Shown here piece by piece: positions 7,849-16,522 of a stretch of 64,000 nucleotides of DNA. This stretch comes from Ramlibacter sp. WS9 (GTDB lineage: Bacteria > Pseudomonadota > Gammaproteobacteria > Burkholderiales > Burkholderiaceae_C), in contig NZ_RKMB01000004.1 in the NCBI RefSeq assembly GCF_003797765.1, forward strand, positions 310,001 to 374,000. The letters are read 5' to 3'. The position numbers and the translations under genes are program-made. The notes under the pieces are model-generated. The model ran no database searches and was not told the DNA's origin. It saw nothing but the letters and a program-made list of their open reading frames with translations. The stretch's first letter is position 1, and every line of letters begins with the position of its first letter.

Positions 7849-9226
7849 CCGCGCGCCCGCCAAGGAAGGCACCTTGCTGGAGCAGCCGGTCCTGCAACTT
7901 CCGACGATCGAGGTCATGGAGTGAACGGCCGGCCTGCAGCGCCAGCGCGGCCGCGGTTCCCGCGGCCTGCCCCATCACGAAGCAAGCGCCTGACACGCGA
8001 GCCGCCGATTGGCCGTCGTGCGTCATCGAGGCGCAACGGCCGGCGACCAGCAGGTTTTCCACTCCGTTCGCACTTGAGCGACGCGGCAACATCATGCGAT
8101 ACGGCAACTGGTTGTACCCGCGGCAGTCGGGGATCGGAGGCCACATCCACTGCACATCACCCGCAACATGCTTCTCGAGCGGCCAGCCATTGACGCCAAT
8201 GCTGTCCTCGAAATCCACGCACTGCAGAACGTCCTCGGCGGTCAGCATGTATTCGCCGACCAGGCGCCGCGTTTCGCGGATGCCGAGTTGCGGCGCGATG
8301 TCCAACGCATAGGCTTGCTCGAAGCCGGGGACCTTCGCGCGCAGGAAGCGTATGTAGTCGACGATCTGCCGGCGCCCTTCGATCTCGCCTTCGCTGAGCG
8401 AACGCGCATCCGTGCCGTCGGTAGCCGAACCGTCCGGCTTCTTCAACTGGGTCACGTTGACGCGCCATTCATAGGCCCGCTTCATAGGCCGCACGATGGC
8501 GCCACGGCGCGGAAACTGGAACTCGCCCGACGCCTCTGCCTCATCCATCAGCTTGGGGATCGTCTTCCAGGCTTCGCCGGCGAGCTCCGCATCCACTTCT
8601 CCCACGCGGAACATCAACGTCGGATACAGCATGTGGCCGGACTCGTCGCCCTTCTCCGTCGGCACACCCGCCCAGTGCGCCAGATCCGCATCACCCGAAC
8701 AATCGATGAAGGTTCGGCCGCGCACGGCCACGCGGCCGGACTTGGTCTCGAGCAGGACGGCGTCGATCTTGCCGTCTTCCGTCTTGAGCATGCCGGCGGC
8801 CAGCGCATGAAACAGCAGGTGGACGCCATCTGCTGCGAGCAGCCCGTCGGCCGCGCACTTGAACGCCGACATGTCGTAGGCCTGGGCCAACGTCTTTCGC
8901 ATGATCATGTGCGGTTCGCTCAGGCCGTCCAAGGCACGCATCCGCTCGAGCAGGTCGGAGGCGACGCCATGAACGACTTGGCGAATGTCGCCGAACACGT
9001 TCGCGTGCAGGCCGCAGAAGTTGGTCACGCCGGCCGCTGTGCCCATGCCGCCCAGGAATCCGTAGCGTTCGGCCAGCAAAACACTGGCCCCGTTGCGGGC
9101 CGCGGCACTCGCCGCGGCGATGCCCGCCGGCCCACCGCCGAGCACGACGACATCGAACTCCCCGAAGAGCGGAACGCTGCGGGCCGGTTCGGAAACGTCG
9201 GCCAGATGGGAATTCGTGGAAGTCAT
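7808..9226 (-). CDS. FAD-dependent oxidoreductase (FAD_oxidored family)
   Basis: A 472-residue flavoprotein. An N-terminal Rossmann motif GGGPAGIAAASAAARNG (near residue 31) and LGGMGTAAGVTNF are typical of the PF12831 family. A second FAD contact, GRCASMTHDGQSAARV, lies near residue 405, and IDCSGDADLAHWAG near 187. Substrates of most members are unknown. It starts 16 bp after the Bug-type binding-protein gene with GGAGAA upstream, so the two are almost certainly co-transcribed. The 3' end overlaps the convergent AraC gene by 41 bp. Confidence 0.82.
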   Translation of the reverse strand: MTSTNSHLADVSEPARSVPLFGEFDVVVLGGGPAGIAAASAAARNGASVLLAERYGFLGGMGTAAGVTNFCGLHANVFGDIRQVVHGVASDLLERMRALDGLSEPHMIMRKTLAQAYDMSAFKCAADGLLAADGVHLLFHALAAGMLKTEDGKIDAVLLETKSGRVAVRGRTFIDCSGDADLAHWAGVPTEKGDESGHMLYPTLMFRVGEVDAELAGEAWKTIPKLMDEAEASGEFQFPRRGAIVRPMKRAYEWRVNVTQLKKPDGSATDGTDARSLSEGEIEGRRQIVDYIRFLRAKVPGFEQAYALDIAPQLGIRETRRLVGEYMLTAEDVLQCVDFEDSIGVNGWPLEKHVAGDVQWMWPPIPDCRGYNQLPYRMMLPRRSSANGVENLLVAGRCASMTHDGQSAARVSGACFVMGQAAGTAAALALQAGRSLHDLDRRKLQDRLLQQGAFLGGRAVNAAATASRSAFR

Positions 9227-9242
9227 GAAGTTCTCCGGGGGG

Positions 9243-10217
9243 TCAGTCCAATTGAATGTTGTGCTTCTGGATCACGGGCTTCCAGCGCGCCACGTCCGCC
9301 GCCAGCAATGCACGGAACTCGGCCGGCGTGTTGCCCACCACATCCATGTACTGCGAGCGCAGCTTGTCCTTGACGGCCGGCTCGGCCAGGGCTTGCGTGA
9401 TCTGCTCGTGAAGCCTCTTCACGATCGCCGCCGGCGTCTTCGCGGGCGCGATGAAGCCGATCCATGCATCGGCCTGGACATCCGGAAGCCCGCTCTCTGC
9501 CAGCGTCGGCAGATCCGGGAGCGAGGGAGAGCGCTTGGCCGAAGCCACGGCCAAAGCTCGTATCTTTCCCGCTTTCACGTGCGGCATGACGGCAGCCGCG
9601 GGCAGCAGGGCCATGTCAACTTCGCCCGCCAGCACCGCGGTCACCGCGGCGCCCGAGCCCCGGTAGGGCACATGAACCACATCAACCCCGGCCCCGCCCG
9701 CAAGCGTCTCCATCGCGAGGTGGGAAACAGACCCGGCCCCGATCGACGCGAAGATGAAATTGGCCCGCCCCCCTTTGATGAGGTTGAGCAACTCCTTCGG
9801 ACTGTTGACTGCGTGCTTGTTCGCAACGACGAGAACCGCCGGCTGGGAAACTGCCACGGTCAGCAACTCGAGGTCCCGAGCCGGGTCGTACGGCATCCGC
9901 CTGAAGAGCAGAGGGTTCACCGCCAGCGGGCCGGCGATGCTGACGCCGATGGTCTGCCCATCAGGAGCCGCTTTCGCCACAGCGTCGGTGCCGATGTTCC
10001 CGGCAGCGCCGCTCTTGTTCTCGACGACCATGGGCTGCCCCAGACGCGCCGCCAACTTGTCCGAGACGACGCGAGCCACCTGGTCGGGCGTCGAACCCGC
10101 GTCGAAGGGCACGACCACCCGAACGGGGCCCTTGGGCCAGCCCTGTGCCGAGGCGATGGTTGCTGTCGTCATCAGGGCAGCACCCAGCAGCCGCAAGAGA
10201 AGTCCGGGGCAGTTCAT
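9243..10217 (-). CDS. Bug/TctC-type tripartite tricarboxylate transporter binding protein
   Basis: A 324-residue periplasmic binding protein of the Bug (TctC) family. It has a signal peptide ending near ASAQGWP, the family signature VRVVVPFDAGSTPDQVAR, and ENKSGAAGNIGTDAVAKAAPDG. The ATG at 10217 follows GGAGAC. Bug proteins bind carboxylates, amino acids or aromatic acids and are hugely expanded in Burkholderiales, often without TctA/TctB partners; none is present here. It is followed by the FAD oxidoreductase and is divergent from a LysR regulator, suggesting uptake and oxidation of one unidentified organic acid. Confidence 0.9.
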   Translation of the reverse strand: MNCPGLLLRLLGAALMTTATIASAQGWPKGPVRVVVPFDAGSTPDQVARVVSDKLAARLGQPMVVENKSGAAGNIGTDAVAKAAPDGQTIGVSIAGPLAVNPLLFRRMPYDPARDLELLTVAVSQPAVLVVANKHAVNSPKELLNLIKGGRANFIFASIGAGSVSHLAMETLAGGAGVDVVHVPYRGSGAAVTAVLAGEVDMALLPAAAVMPHVKAGKIRALAVASAKRSPSLPDLPTLAESGLPDVQADAWIGFIAPAKTPAAIVKRLHEQITQALAEPAVKDKLRSQYMDVVGNTPAEFRALLAADVARWKPVIQKHNIQLD

Positions 10218-10307
10218 GAATGTCTCCAGAAGTTGCCCGAAGATTACGCAGCAGGCATCATTACGTCCATGCAGTCGGGTTAATACTTTCCAGCGGGAAT
10301 TTGAATA

Positions 10308-11195
10308 ATGGACATGAAGCTTCTTGCGGTGTTCGATGAGATCTACAAGACGCGGAGCGTTTCGCGTGCTGGAGAGAATCTCGAGCTCGCCCAGACCTCG
10401 GTCAGCCTGGCACTCGCGCGCCTGCGCCGGCAGTTCAATGACCCGCTCTTCGTACGGACGGGCGCCGGAATGATGCCGACCCCACACGCGATAGCACTGG
10501 TGCAGCCGCTTCGCCAAGCACTTGAACTGCTTCGCGAGGCCACGCAGCAGCGGGTGGTGTTCGATCCGGCTTCGTCCTCGAGGCACTTTCACATCGCGAT
10601 GACCGACATCAGCCACCTGGAGTTCCTGCCGGCGCTGATCAACAAGGTCGGCAAGGTTGCCCCGGGCGTTCGCGTCGATGTGCTTCGAATCACCGCTGAA
10701 ACCCCGAAACTGCTTGAATCCGGAGAAGCCGACCTGGCCATTGGATTCATGCCGGAACTGGAGGCAGGCTTTTACCAGCAAAAACTGTTCGACCAGACGT
10801 TTGCCTGTGTGGTCCGGCGAGAGCATCCACGCATACAGCAGCGCTTGACCGAGAACCTCTTCAAGCGCGAGAAGCACGTGGTCATCACGGCACCCGGCAC
10901 CGGCCATGAACTGGTCGAACAGGCCCTCGCGCGGCAGCGTCTTGTGCGGAAGGTGGCTTTGTCCCTACCCACGCTGCCGGGTGTGGGCAACCTGCTTGCG
11001 AACACGGACCTTGTGGCGACCGTGCCGGAGCGGGTCGCTCAAATGCTTGTGCGGATCGCGAAAGTGAAAGCAGTGCCCCCGCCCTTCAAGTTTCCGTCCT
11101 TCTCGATCAAGCAGCACTGGCACGAGCGGTACCAGCAGGATCCAGCCAACAAGTGGCTCCGTTCAACGGTCGCGGAATTGTTTCTCGAGGAGTGA
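10308..11195 (+). CDS. LysR-type regulator (NahR-like subgroup)
   Basis: A 295-residue LysR regulator with HTH SVSRAGENLELAQTSVSLAL. Its effector domain parallels the NahR-like protein at 986-1897 (HIAMTDISHLEFLPALIN; C-terminal KQHWHERYQQDPANKWLRS). A second in-frame ATG lies at 10314. It diverges from the Bug-FAD oxidoreductase pair over a 90-bp gap and is presumably its regulator. I see no copy of the NahR-like operator of 935-980 in that gap, so its binding site differs. Confidence 0.88.
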   Translation: MDMKLLAVFDEIYKTRSVSRAGENLELAQTSVSLALARLRRQFNDPLFVRTGAGMMPTPHAIALVQPLRQALELLREATQQRVVFDPASSSRHFHIAMTDISHLEFLPALINKVGKVAPGVRVDVLRITAETPKLLESGEADLAIGFMPELEAGFYQQKLFDQTFACVVRREHPRIQQRLTENLFKREKHVVITAPGTGHELVEQALARQRLVRKVALSLPTLPGVGNLLANTDLVATVPERVAQMLVRIAKVKAVPPPFKFPSFSIKQHWHERYQQDPANKWLRSTVAELFLEE

Positions 11196-11220
11196 ACGTG
11201 TCTCGTGGTCACCCGCCAGA

Positions 11221-12147
11221 TCAAGCGGCCTCGACGCGCCATTGCACGTTGAGGCTGCATGACTCGCCCTCGCGCAACACGCGAAGGCCGGGCGAGCCGG
11301 GCAGATGGAATGCATCGATCGGCTGCGTGATCGGCTCGAAGCAGAAAGCGGGCCCTTGCGGCGGCCGGTAGACCAGGCAGTAGTGCTGATCTATGCCACC
11401 GTCGCGCTCGAAGTCGGGCATCGTTGCCGAGAGTTTCAGTCCCAGCTCGGGCCAGGAGATCTGGGCCGTGCCGCCCCAACCGGTGAAGCCGTTGTCGATC
11501 AGCGGGCCTTGCGCCCGCACGCCTTCGTTGAGGTCCCAACCGTCGGGAAATTCTTGCGTGTGTGCGGTCGGCAACGGGTCTTCGCCGCACAACCACACGC
11601 CTCGCACCGGCGCGGCGATGCGTGTGTTGGGCGTGCGCGGAAACCAGGGATGCAGGCCCAGGCCATAAGGCAAAGGCTCGCGCCCCAGATGCCGCACGCT
11701 CAGCTGCTGGTCGAGCCCGCCTTCGACCAGGCGAAACGTTTGCACCGCTTCGTACTCGTAGGGGTTGCCGTCGAAACGCCGCGACACGAGCGTCATGGCC
11801 AGCGTGTCGGCGGCGGATTGCGAGAGCTGCCACGGCTGCAGCCAACCGTCGCCATGAATCGGATAGGGTTCGCCCGCGCGATTGGGCCGCATCGGGTGAA
11901 GCGTGCCGCCGTGAGTGAAGCCGCCGCCGCTGATGCGGTTGGACCACGGCACCATCGCGAACGACGCCAGTTGATAGAGGTCGGGTGTTTCACCGTCCCA
12001 GGGCCGCCACAGATCGAGTACGCCCTGCGGGCGTTCCAGTTGCCAGGCGGCGACCGAGCCGCCGAGTGAAGGGACCAGCCCCAGCCGCTGGCCCGCGTGC
12101 TGCAGCCAGGTCACGGGATGCGCGGGCGATGTGGTGGCAGTGGTCAT
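11221..12147 (-). CDS. aldose 1-epimerase family protein
   Basis: A 308-residue galactose mutarotase-like beta-sandwich protein. Visible: PWSNRISGGGF (substrate-loop arginine), PIHGDGW with the conserved histidine near residue 98, and LGLHPWFPR near 164 with the second histidine. It interconverts alpha and beta anomers of aldoses. It lies 27 bp downstream of the lactonase gene in the same operon, so its likely job is to supply the anomer used by the SDR sugar dehydrogenase encoded next door. Confidence 0.88.
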   Translation of the reverse strand: MTTATTSPAHPVTWLQHAGQRLGLVPSLGGSVAAWQLERPQGVLDLWRPWDGETPDLYQLASFAMVPWSNRISGGGFTHGGTLHPMRPNRAGEPYPIHGDGWLQPWQLSQSAADTLAMTLVSRRFDGNPYEYEAVQTFRLVEGGLDQQLSVRHLGREPLPYGLGLHPWFPRTPNTRIAAPVRGVWLCGEDPLPTAHTQEFPDGWDLNEGVRAQGPLIDNGFTGWGGTAQISWPELGLKLSATMPDFERDGGIDQHYCLVYRPPQGPAFCFEPITQPIDAFHLPGSPGLRVLREGESCSLNVQWRVEAA

Positions 12148-12174
12148 GTGGGGTCGGTGGATCGTGGTGCGGTG

Positions 12175-13092
12175 TCATCCGCCGAAGAGGTGTGCGGGAA
12201 CGCCGGGGCCGTCGACCTGGGCGGAGAACAGGCTGCCGGCGAGCGGTTGCGCGTCGAGTTGCGCGGGCGAAAGTCCCGTGCGCGCCGTGGTGATGAAGAG
12301 CGTGCGGAGATCCGGCCCGCCGAAAGCGCAGTTGGTGACGTTGGACACGGGCAGTTCCACCCGGCAGAGCTCTTTCGCGGAGAGCGGGTCATGGCAGCTC
12401 ACGCACGCGCCGCCCCAATGCGCGAGCCAGATCCGCCCCGCGGCATCGGTGGTCATGCCGTCGGGCACACCGTCGCCCCGCGCAAGTTGCAGCCACAGCT
12501 GCTTGTTCGAGAGCGTTCCGGCTTCCGCATCGAAGTCGTAGGCGTGGATGCGCCCTTTGACGGTGTCGTTGAAGTACAGCGTGGCACCGTCGGCTGACCA
12601 GGTCGGGCCGTTGGTCACGGCGAAGCCGCTGTCGTGTTGCGTGCAACGGCCGTCCGGATCGAAGCGGTAGAGCGCCCCGGTGGGCGCCTCGCATGCGAAG
12701 TCCATGGTGCCGGCCCAGAAGCGGCCTCGGGCGTCGCACTTGCCGTCGTTGAAGCGGTTGTCCGGAAGGGACGCTTCGGGTCGATGCAGGTAATGCGGTT
12801 CGCCGCCAATCGCCGGGTCGAACAGGGCGAAGCCGCTTCGCATCGTGACGATCAAGCCGGGCGCCGAGGCTCGCTCGGCGACGGCGGAAATTTCTTCGGC
12901 GAAGGTCCATGTCGCGGTGTTGCCGGTCGCGGGGTCGAAGCGGTGCAAGTGGCGAGCGAGGATGTCGACCCAATACAGCCGTTGCGCCCGAACCGACCAC
13001 ACAGCGCCTTCGCCGAGGAGCGCGTCCGCGGGCAGCACGCATCGCGCAGGGATGGCCGCGAGGTGGGGGTTGGGGGCGGTCGGATCGGTCAT
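12175..13092 (-). CDS. SMP-30/gluconolactonase/LRE-family sugar lactonase
   Basis: A 305-residue six-bladed beta-propeller lactonase. Motifs: LLGEGAVWS with the metal-binding glutamate near residue 24, FNDGKCDARGRFWAGTMD near 105-122, and NGPTWSADGATLYFNDT near 150. It hydrolyses aldonolactones to aldonates, here probably L-arabino-1,4-lactone and/or galactonolactone. The ATG at 13092 is preferred because homology starts at PARCVLPADALLGEG. First gene of a minus-strand operon with the epimerase and divergent from the dehydrogenase. The pathway context strongly supports the role. Confidence 0.88.
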   Translation of the reverse strand: MTDPTAPNPHLAAIPARCVLPADALLGEGAVWSVRAQRLYWVDILARHLHRFDPATGNTATWTFAEEISAVAERASAPGLIVTMRSGFALFDPAIGGEPHYLHRPEASLPDNRFNDGKCDARGRFWAGTMDFACEAPTGALYRFDPDGRCTQHDSGFAVTNGPTWSADGATLYFNDTVKGRIHAYDFDAEAGTLSNKQLWLQLARGDGVPDGMTTDAAGRIWLAHWGGACVSCHDPLSAKELCRVELPVSNVTNCAFGGPDLRTLFITTARTGLSPAQLDAQPLAGSLFSAQVDGPGVPAHLFGG

Positions 13093-13136
13093 GTTGTGGG
13101 TATTGACGGCGCGAATCTTATCAAGGATAGTGACTG

Positions 13137-13184
13137 GCATATACGAATATATGCATTTCAAGATCAACTGATACCTATATTGCA
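13137..13184. promoter_or_regulatory. divergent promoter region: inverted repeat plus shared LysR-type site
   Basis: Contains a perfect inverted repeat, GCATATA-CGAA-TATATGC (13137-13154), and the block TGATACCTATATTGCA (13169-13184). The latter closely matches TGATATCTATTTTGCC at 14937-14952 in front of the LysR gene. It lies between the divergent lactonase (start 13092) and SDR (start 13185) genes. The shared block is the best candidate operator for the GbpR-like regulator encoded at 13950-14909. The inverted repeat could be a second operator or part of the same complex. Confidence 0.5.
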
Positions 13185-13949
13185 ATGACTCATTCTGTCT
13201 TCCCCAGCCTGAAGGGCCGGTCCGTCTTTGTCACCGGCGGGGGCAGCGGCATCGGCGCAGCCATCGTCACCGCATTTGCGCAACAAGGCGCACGTGTTGC
13301 ATTCATCGACGTCGTGAGCGAGGCCAGTGAAGCCCTTGCAACCCAGCTGGCCGGCGCGGGGCACGAGCGGCCCTGGTGGCGCCGATGCGATGTGCGCGAC
13401 GTTGCGGCGCTGCAATCGGCCGTCGCCGAAGCCGCCGCCGCGCTGGGCGACTTCTCGGTGCTGGTGAACAACGTCGCCAGCGACGACCGCCACACGCTGG
13501 AGTCGGTGACGCCGGACTACTACGACGAGCGCATGGCGATCAACGAGCGGCCGGCCTTTTTTGCCATCCAGTCGGTGGTGCCCGGCATGAAGCGGCTCGG
13601 TGGCGGCTCCATCGTCAACCTGGGTTCGACCGGTTGGCAGGGCAAGGGCGCGGGCTACCCGTGCTACGCCATCGCCAAGTCGTCGGTCAATGGCCTCACG
13701 CGCGGCCTGGCCAAGACGCTGGGCCAGGACCGTATCCGCATCAACACCGTGTCGCCGGGCTGGGTGATGACCGAGCGGCAGATCAAGCTCTGGCTCGATG
13801 CGCAGGGCGAAGAAGAGATCAAGCGCAACCAGTGCCTGCCCGACAAGCTGCAGCCGCACGACATCGCGCGCATGGTGCTGTTCCTCGCTTCCGATGACGC
13901 GGCGATGTGCACCGCGCAGGAATTCAAGGTCGACGCCGGCTGGGTCTGA
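13185..13949 (+). CDS. SDR-family sugar 1-dehydrogenase (L-arabinose/D-galactose type)
   Basis: A 254-residue short-chain dehydrogenase. NAD(P)-binding TGGGSGIGAA near residue 17, NNVAS near 93, catalytic Ser near 146 (LGSTGW) and YAIAK near 158-162. By context it oxidises L-arabinose (and possibly D-galactose) to the lactone, the first step of the non-phosphorylative route. Azospirillum uses a Gfo/Idh-type enzyme for this step, so SDR use here is a family substitution. The ATG directly abuts the putative operator and has no Shine-Dalgarno sequence. Its stop abuts the convergent LysR stop. Confidence 0.85.
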   Translation: MTHSVFPSLKGRSVFVTGGGSGIGAAIVTAFAQQGARVAFIDVVSEASEALATQLAGAGHERPWWRRCDVRDVAALQSAVAEAAAALGDFSVLVNNVASDDRHTLESVTPDYYDERMAINERPAFFAIQSVVPGMKRLGGGSIVNLGSTGWQGKGAGYPCYAIAKSSVNGLTRGLAKTLGQDRIRINTVSPGWVMTERQIKLWLDAQGEEEIKRNQCLPDKLQPHDIARMVLFLASDDAAMCTAQEFKVDAGWV

Positions 13950-14909
13950 TCAATCCGCCTCCAGCTTCCGGCCGTACAGCGTCAGGCTGGCGGCCTTCAA
14001 TGCGCGCATCATCACCTTGGCCGCGGGCGACGGCAGGCGGTCCGTGCGGGTGATGATGCCGAATGCGTCCATCTGGCAGGGCATCGCCAGCGGCAGCACG
14101 GAAACGATTCCGTGCGACGCGTAGTAGCGCGCGACGTCGGCGGCCAGCACGGCCAGCATGTCGCTTTGCTGCAGCATGCGCGTGATGAACAGCAGCGCGG
14201 CCGTCTCGATCACGTTGGCCGGCGGCGCGAGGCCATCGGCGCGGAACATCAGGTCGAACCGGTGCCGCAGCACGCTGCCCGCGGGCGGCACGAGCCAGCC
14301 GGCTGAAACGACATCGCGCAATGTCAGCCCGGTCATGCCCGCCAGCGGGTGACCGGGCCGCGCGACCGCGCACACCTGTTCCTCGACCAACGGCTCATAG
14401 CGAAGGTTGGACTTGTCGTGCTCGGCCATCACCCGTGCCACGAGGATGTCGAGCTTGCCCTGCTCCAGCCGCTCCACCAGCACGGGGCTGGTTTCGATGT
14501 CGAGCGAGATGCGCAGGCTGGGCTGCTCCCGCTTGACGATGGCCATCGCAGGCGGCAACAAGGCGAGCCCCGGCGAAGTGATCGCGCCGACGCCGACCTG
14601 CCCGAAGCGGCCGGCCTTCAGCGCGGTGAGCTCGTCGTTGGCCTGGTTCAAATTGGTCAGCACCATGCGGGCGTGGCGGATCATGCTCTCGCCGTACCAC
14701 GTGGGCTGCATGCCACGCGGCAACCGTTCGAACAGCTGCACCTCCAGCACGTCCTCCAGCTCCTTCAGCAGCTTGGACGCGGCAGGCTGCGTCATGTTCA
14801 GCACCTGCGCCGCTCGGTGGATGTTGCCCTCTTCGGCCAGCGCCACCAGCAGGAGCAATTGCCGGGTCTTCAGGCGGGCGCGGATGAACCAATGGTTGTA
14901 TGTCGTCAT
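13950..14909 (-). CDS. LysR-type regulator, GbpR-like (sugar regulon)
   Basis: A 319-residue LysR regulator with HTH NIHRAAQVLNMTQPAASKLL and the LFERLPRGMQPT hinge. It resembles GbpR, the regulator next to chvE in Agrobacterium that responds to galactose and arabinose; the adjacent ChvE-GguAB genes support this. It diverges from the aldehyde dehydrogenase across 105 bp and converges on the SDR gene. Candidate binding sites are at 14937-14952 (autoregulation and dehydrogenase promoter) and 13169-13184. Confidence 0.85.
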   Translation of the reverse strand: MTTYNHWFIRARLKTRQLLLLVALAEEGNIHRAAQVLNMTQPAASKLLKELEDVLEVQLFERLPRGMQPTWYGESMIRHARMVLTNLNQANDELTALKAGRFGQVGVGAITSPGLALLPPAMAIVKREQPSLRISLDIETSPVLVERLEQGKLDILVARVMAEHDKSNLRYEPLVEEQVCAVARPGHPLAGMTGLTLRDVVSAGWLVPPAGSVLRHRFDLMFRADGLAPPANVIETAALLFITRMLQQSDMLAVLAADVARYYASHGIVSVLPLAMPCQMDAFGIITRTDRLPSPAAKVMMRALKAASLTLYGRKLEAD

Positions 14910-14936
14910 GGCAGGGGTAATCCCCGATGTCTGGAT

Positions 14937-14952
14937 TGATATCTATTTTGCC
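14937..14952 (+). promoter_or_regulatory. putative GbpR-like operator
   Basis: TGATATCTATTTTGCC lies 28 bp upstream of the LysR start and about 62 bp upstream of the aldehyde dehydrogenase start at 15015. It agrees at 13 of 16 bases with 13169-13184. Placement between divergent genes suits a LysR site that represses its own gene and activates the transport-catabolism operon. Confidence 0.5.
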
Positions 14953-15014
14953 TAAAAAACCATTGGTGCGATTCCATTCCTGAAACTAGACTCCCGGCCC
15001 ATGACTACGAAGGT

Positions 15015-16472
15015 ATGGATTTGAAAGTCCACGAGCTGAAGCAGAACGCCCGGCAGTACATCAATGGCCGGTGGGAGACCAGCGGCACCACGGGCATCAG
15101 CCAGAACCCGTCGGACACGCGCGAAGCGGTGGCCGAGTACGCGCGGGCCGACCGCAGCCAGGCCGAGCTGGCCATCCGTGCTGCCGCCGAAGCCCTGCCC
15201 CAGTGGAGCCATAGCGGCCCGCAGCGCCGCGCCGATGCGCTCGACCAGATCGGCAGCGAGCTGCTGGCGCGCAGAGACGAACTGGGCAACCTGCTGGCGC
15301 GCGAAGAAGGCAAGACACTGCCCGAGGCCATCGGCGAAGTGGCACGCGCCGGCAACATCTTCAAGTTCTTCGCGGGCGAGGCCCTGCGCATCGCCGGCGA
15401 AACCATGGCCTCTGTGCGCCCGGGCATCCAGGTCGACGTGACGCGCGAGCCCATCGGCGTGGTCGGGTTGATCGCGCCCTGGAACTTTCCCTTCGCGATC
15501 CCCGCCTGGAAGATCGCGCCGGCGCTTGCCTACGGCAACACCGTCGTGTTCAAGCCGGCCGAGTCGGTGCCGATCTGCGGCTGGGCGCTGGCCGAGATCA
15601 TCAGCCGGTCGACGCTGCCGGCGGGCGTGTTCAACCTGGTGATGGGCAGCGGCCGCGAAGTGGGCCAGGCTTTCGTCGACAGCCCGCTGGTCGACGCGCT
15701 GAGCTTCACCGGCTCCGTCGCCACGGGCGAGCGAATCCTGCAGACCGCGTCGGCACGGCGCGCCAAGGTGCAGCTCGAGATGGGCGGCAAGAATCCGCTG
15801 GTGGTGTTGGCCGATGCCGACCTGGATCAGGCCGTCGAGTGCGCGGTGCAAGGGGCGTACTACTCCACGGGCCAACGTTGCACGGCATCGAGCCGGCTGA
15901 TCGTGGAAGCCTCGATCCATGACGCATTTGTCGCGCGCCTGCGCAACCGACTGGTTGCGCTCAAGGTCGGCCACGCATTGGATCGCGACACTCAGATGGG
16001 CCCTGTCGCCGATCGCGCGCAGCTCGAACAGAACCAGTCCTACCTGGAGATCGCGCGCAACGAGGGCGCCGAGCATGTGTGGGGTGGCGAGCTGCTGGAG
16101 CGGCCGACGCCCGGCCATTACATGAGCCCGGCGCTGTTCCTGGCGAAGCCCGAACACCGCATCGCAAGAGAAGAAGTCTTCGGGCCGGTGGCCTGTGTGC
16201 TGCGCGCCGACGATTACGAGCATGCGCTGGCGCTGGCCAACGACACCGAGTTCGGCCTGTGCGCGGGCATCTGCACCACGTCGCTCAAGCAAGCCACGCA
16301 TTTCAAGCGCCACGCGCAGGCCGGCATGGTGATGGTCAACCTGCCCACGGCGGGCGTGGACTACCACGTGCCCTTCGGCGGCCGCAAAGGGTCGAGCCAC
16401 GGCCCGCGCGAGCAGGGCCGCTACGCCGCCGAGTTCTACACCACGGTCAAGACCGGCTACACGCTGGCCTGA
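15015..16472 (+). CDS. 2-oxoglutarate semialdehyde dehydrogenase
   Basis: A 485-residue aldehyde dehydrogenase. PWNFP at 155-159, K180 in the cofactor site, general base E255 (LEMGGKNP) and nucleophile C289 (GQRCTASSR). By pathway context it converts 2-oxoglutarate semialdehyde, the product of the AraD-type dehydratase at 26688-27614, to 2-oxoglutarate (AraE role). The family alone would also allow other semialdehydes. First gene of the long plus-strand sugar operon, 50 bp before the ytfQ-like gene. Confidence 0.87.
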   Translation: MDLKVHELKQNARQYINGRWETSGTTGISQNPSDTREAVAEYARADRSQAELAIRAAAEALPQWSHSGPQRRADALDQIGSELLARRDELGNLLAREEGKTLPEAIGEVARAGNIFKFFAGEALRIAGETMASVRPGIQVDVTREPIGVVGLIAPWNFPFAIPAWKIAPALAYGNTVVFKPAESVPICGWALAEIISRSTLPAGVFNLVMGSGREVGQAFVDSPLVDALSFTGSVATGERILQTASARRAKVQLEMGGKNPLVVLADADLDQAVECAVQGAYYSTGQRCTASSRLIVEASIHDAFVARLRNRLVALKVGHALDRDTQMGPVADRAQLEQNQSYLEIARNEGAEHVWGGELLERPTPGHYMSPALFLAKPEHRIAREEVFGPVACVLRADDYEHALALANDTEFGLCAGICTTSLKQATHFKRHAQAGMVMVNLPTAGVDYHVPFGGRKGSSHGPREQGRYAAEFYTTVKTGYTLA

Positions 16473-16522
16473 CGGGCGTTCCCCAGAGTTTTTTTCAGTC
16501 AACCGCAACAGGAGACAAGCAA

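Noticed and set aside
10218-10307. NahR-like operator in front of the second NahR-like LysR gene
   Set aside because: No stretch resembles the 46-bp block at 935-980; only short ATTACG repeats are present.
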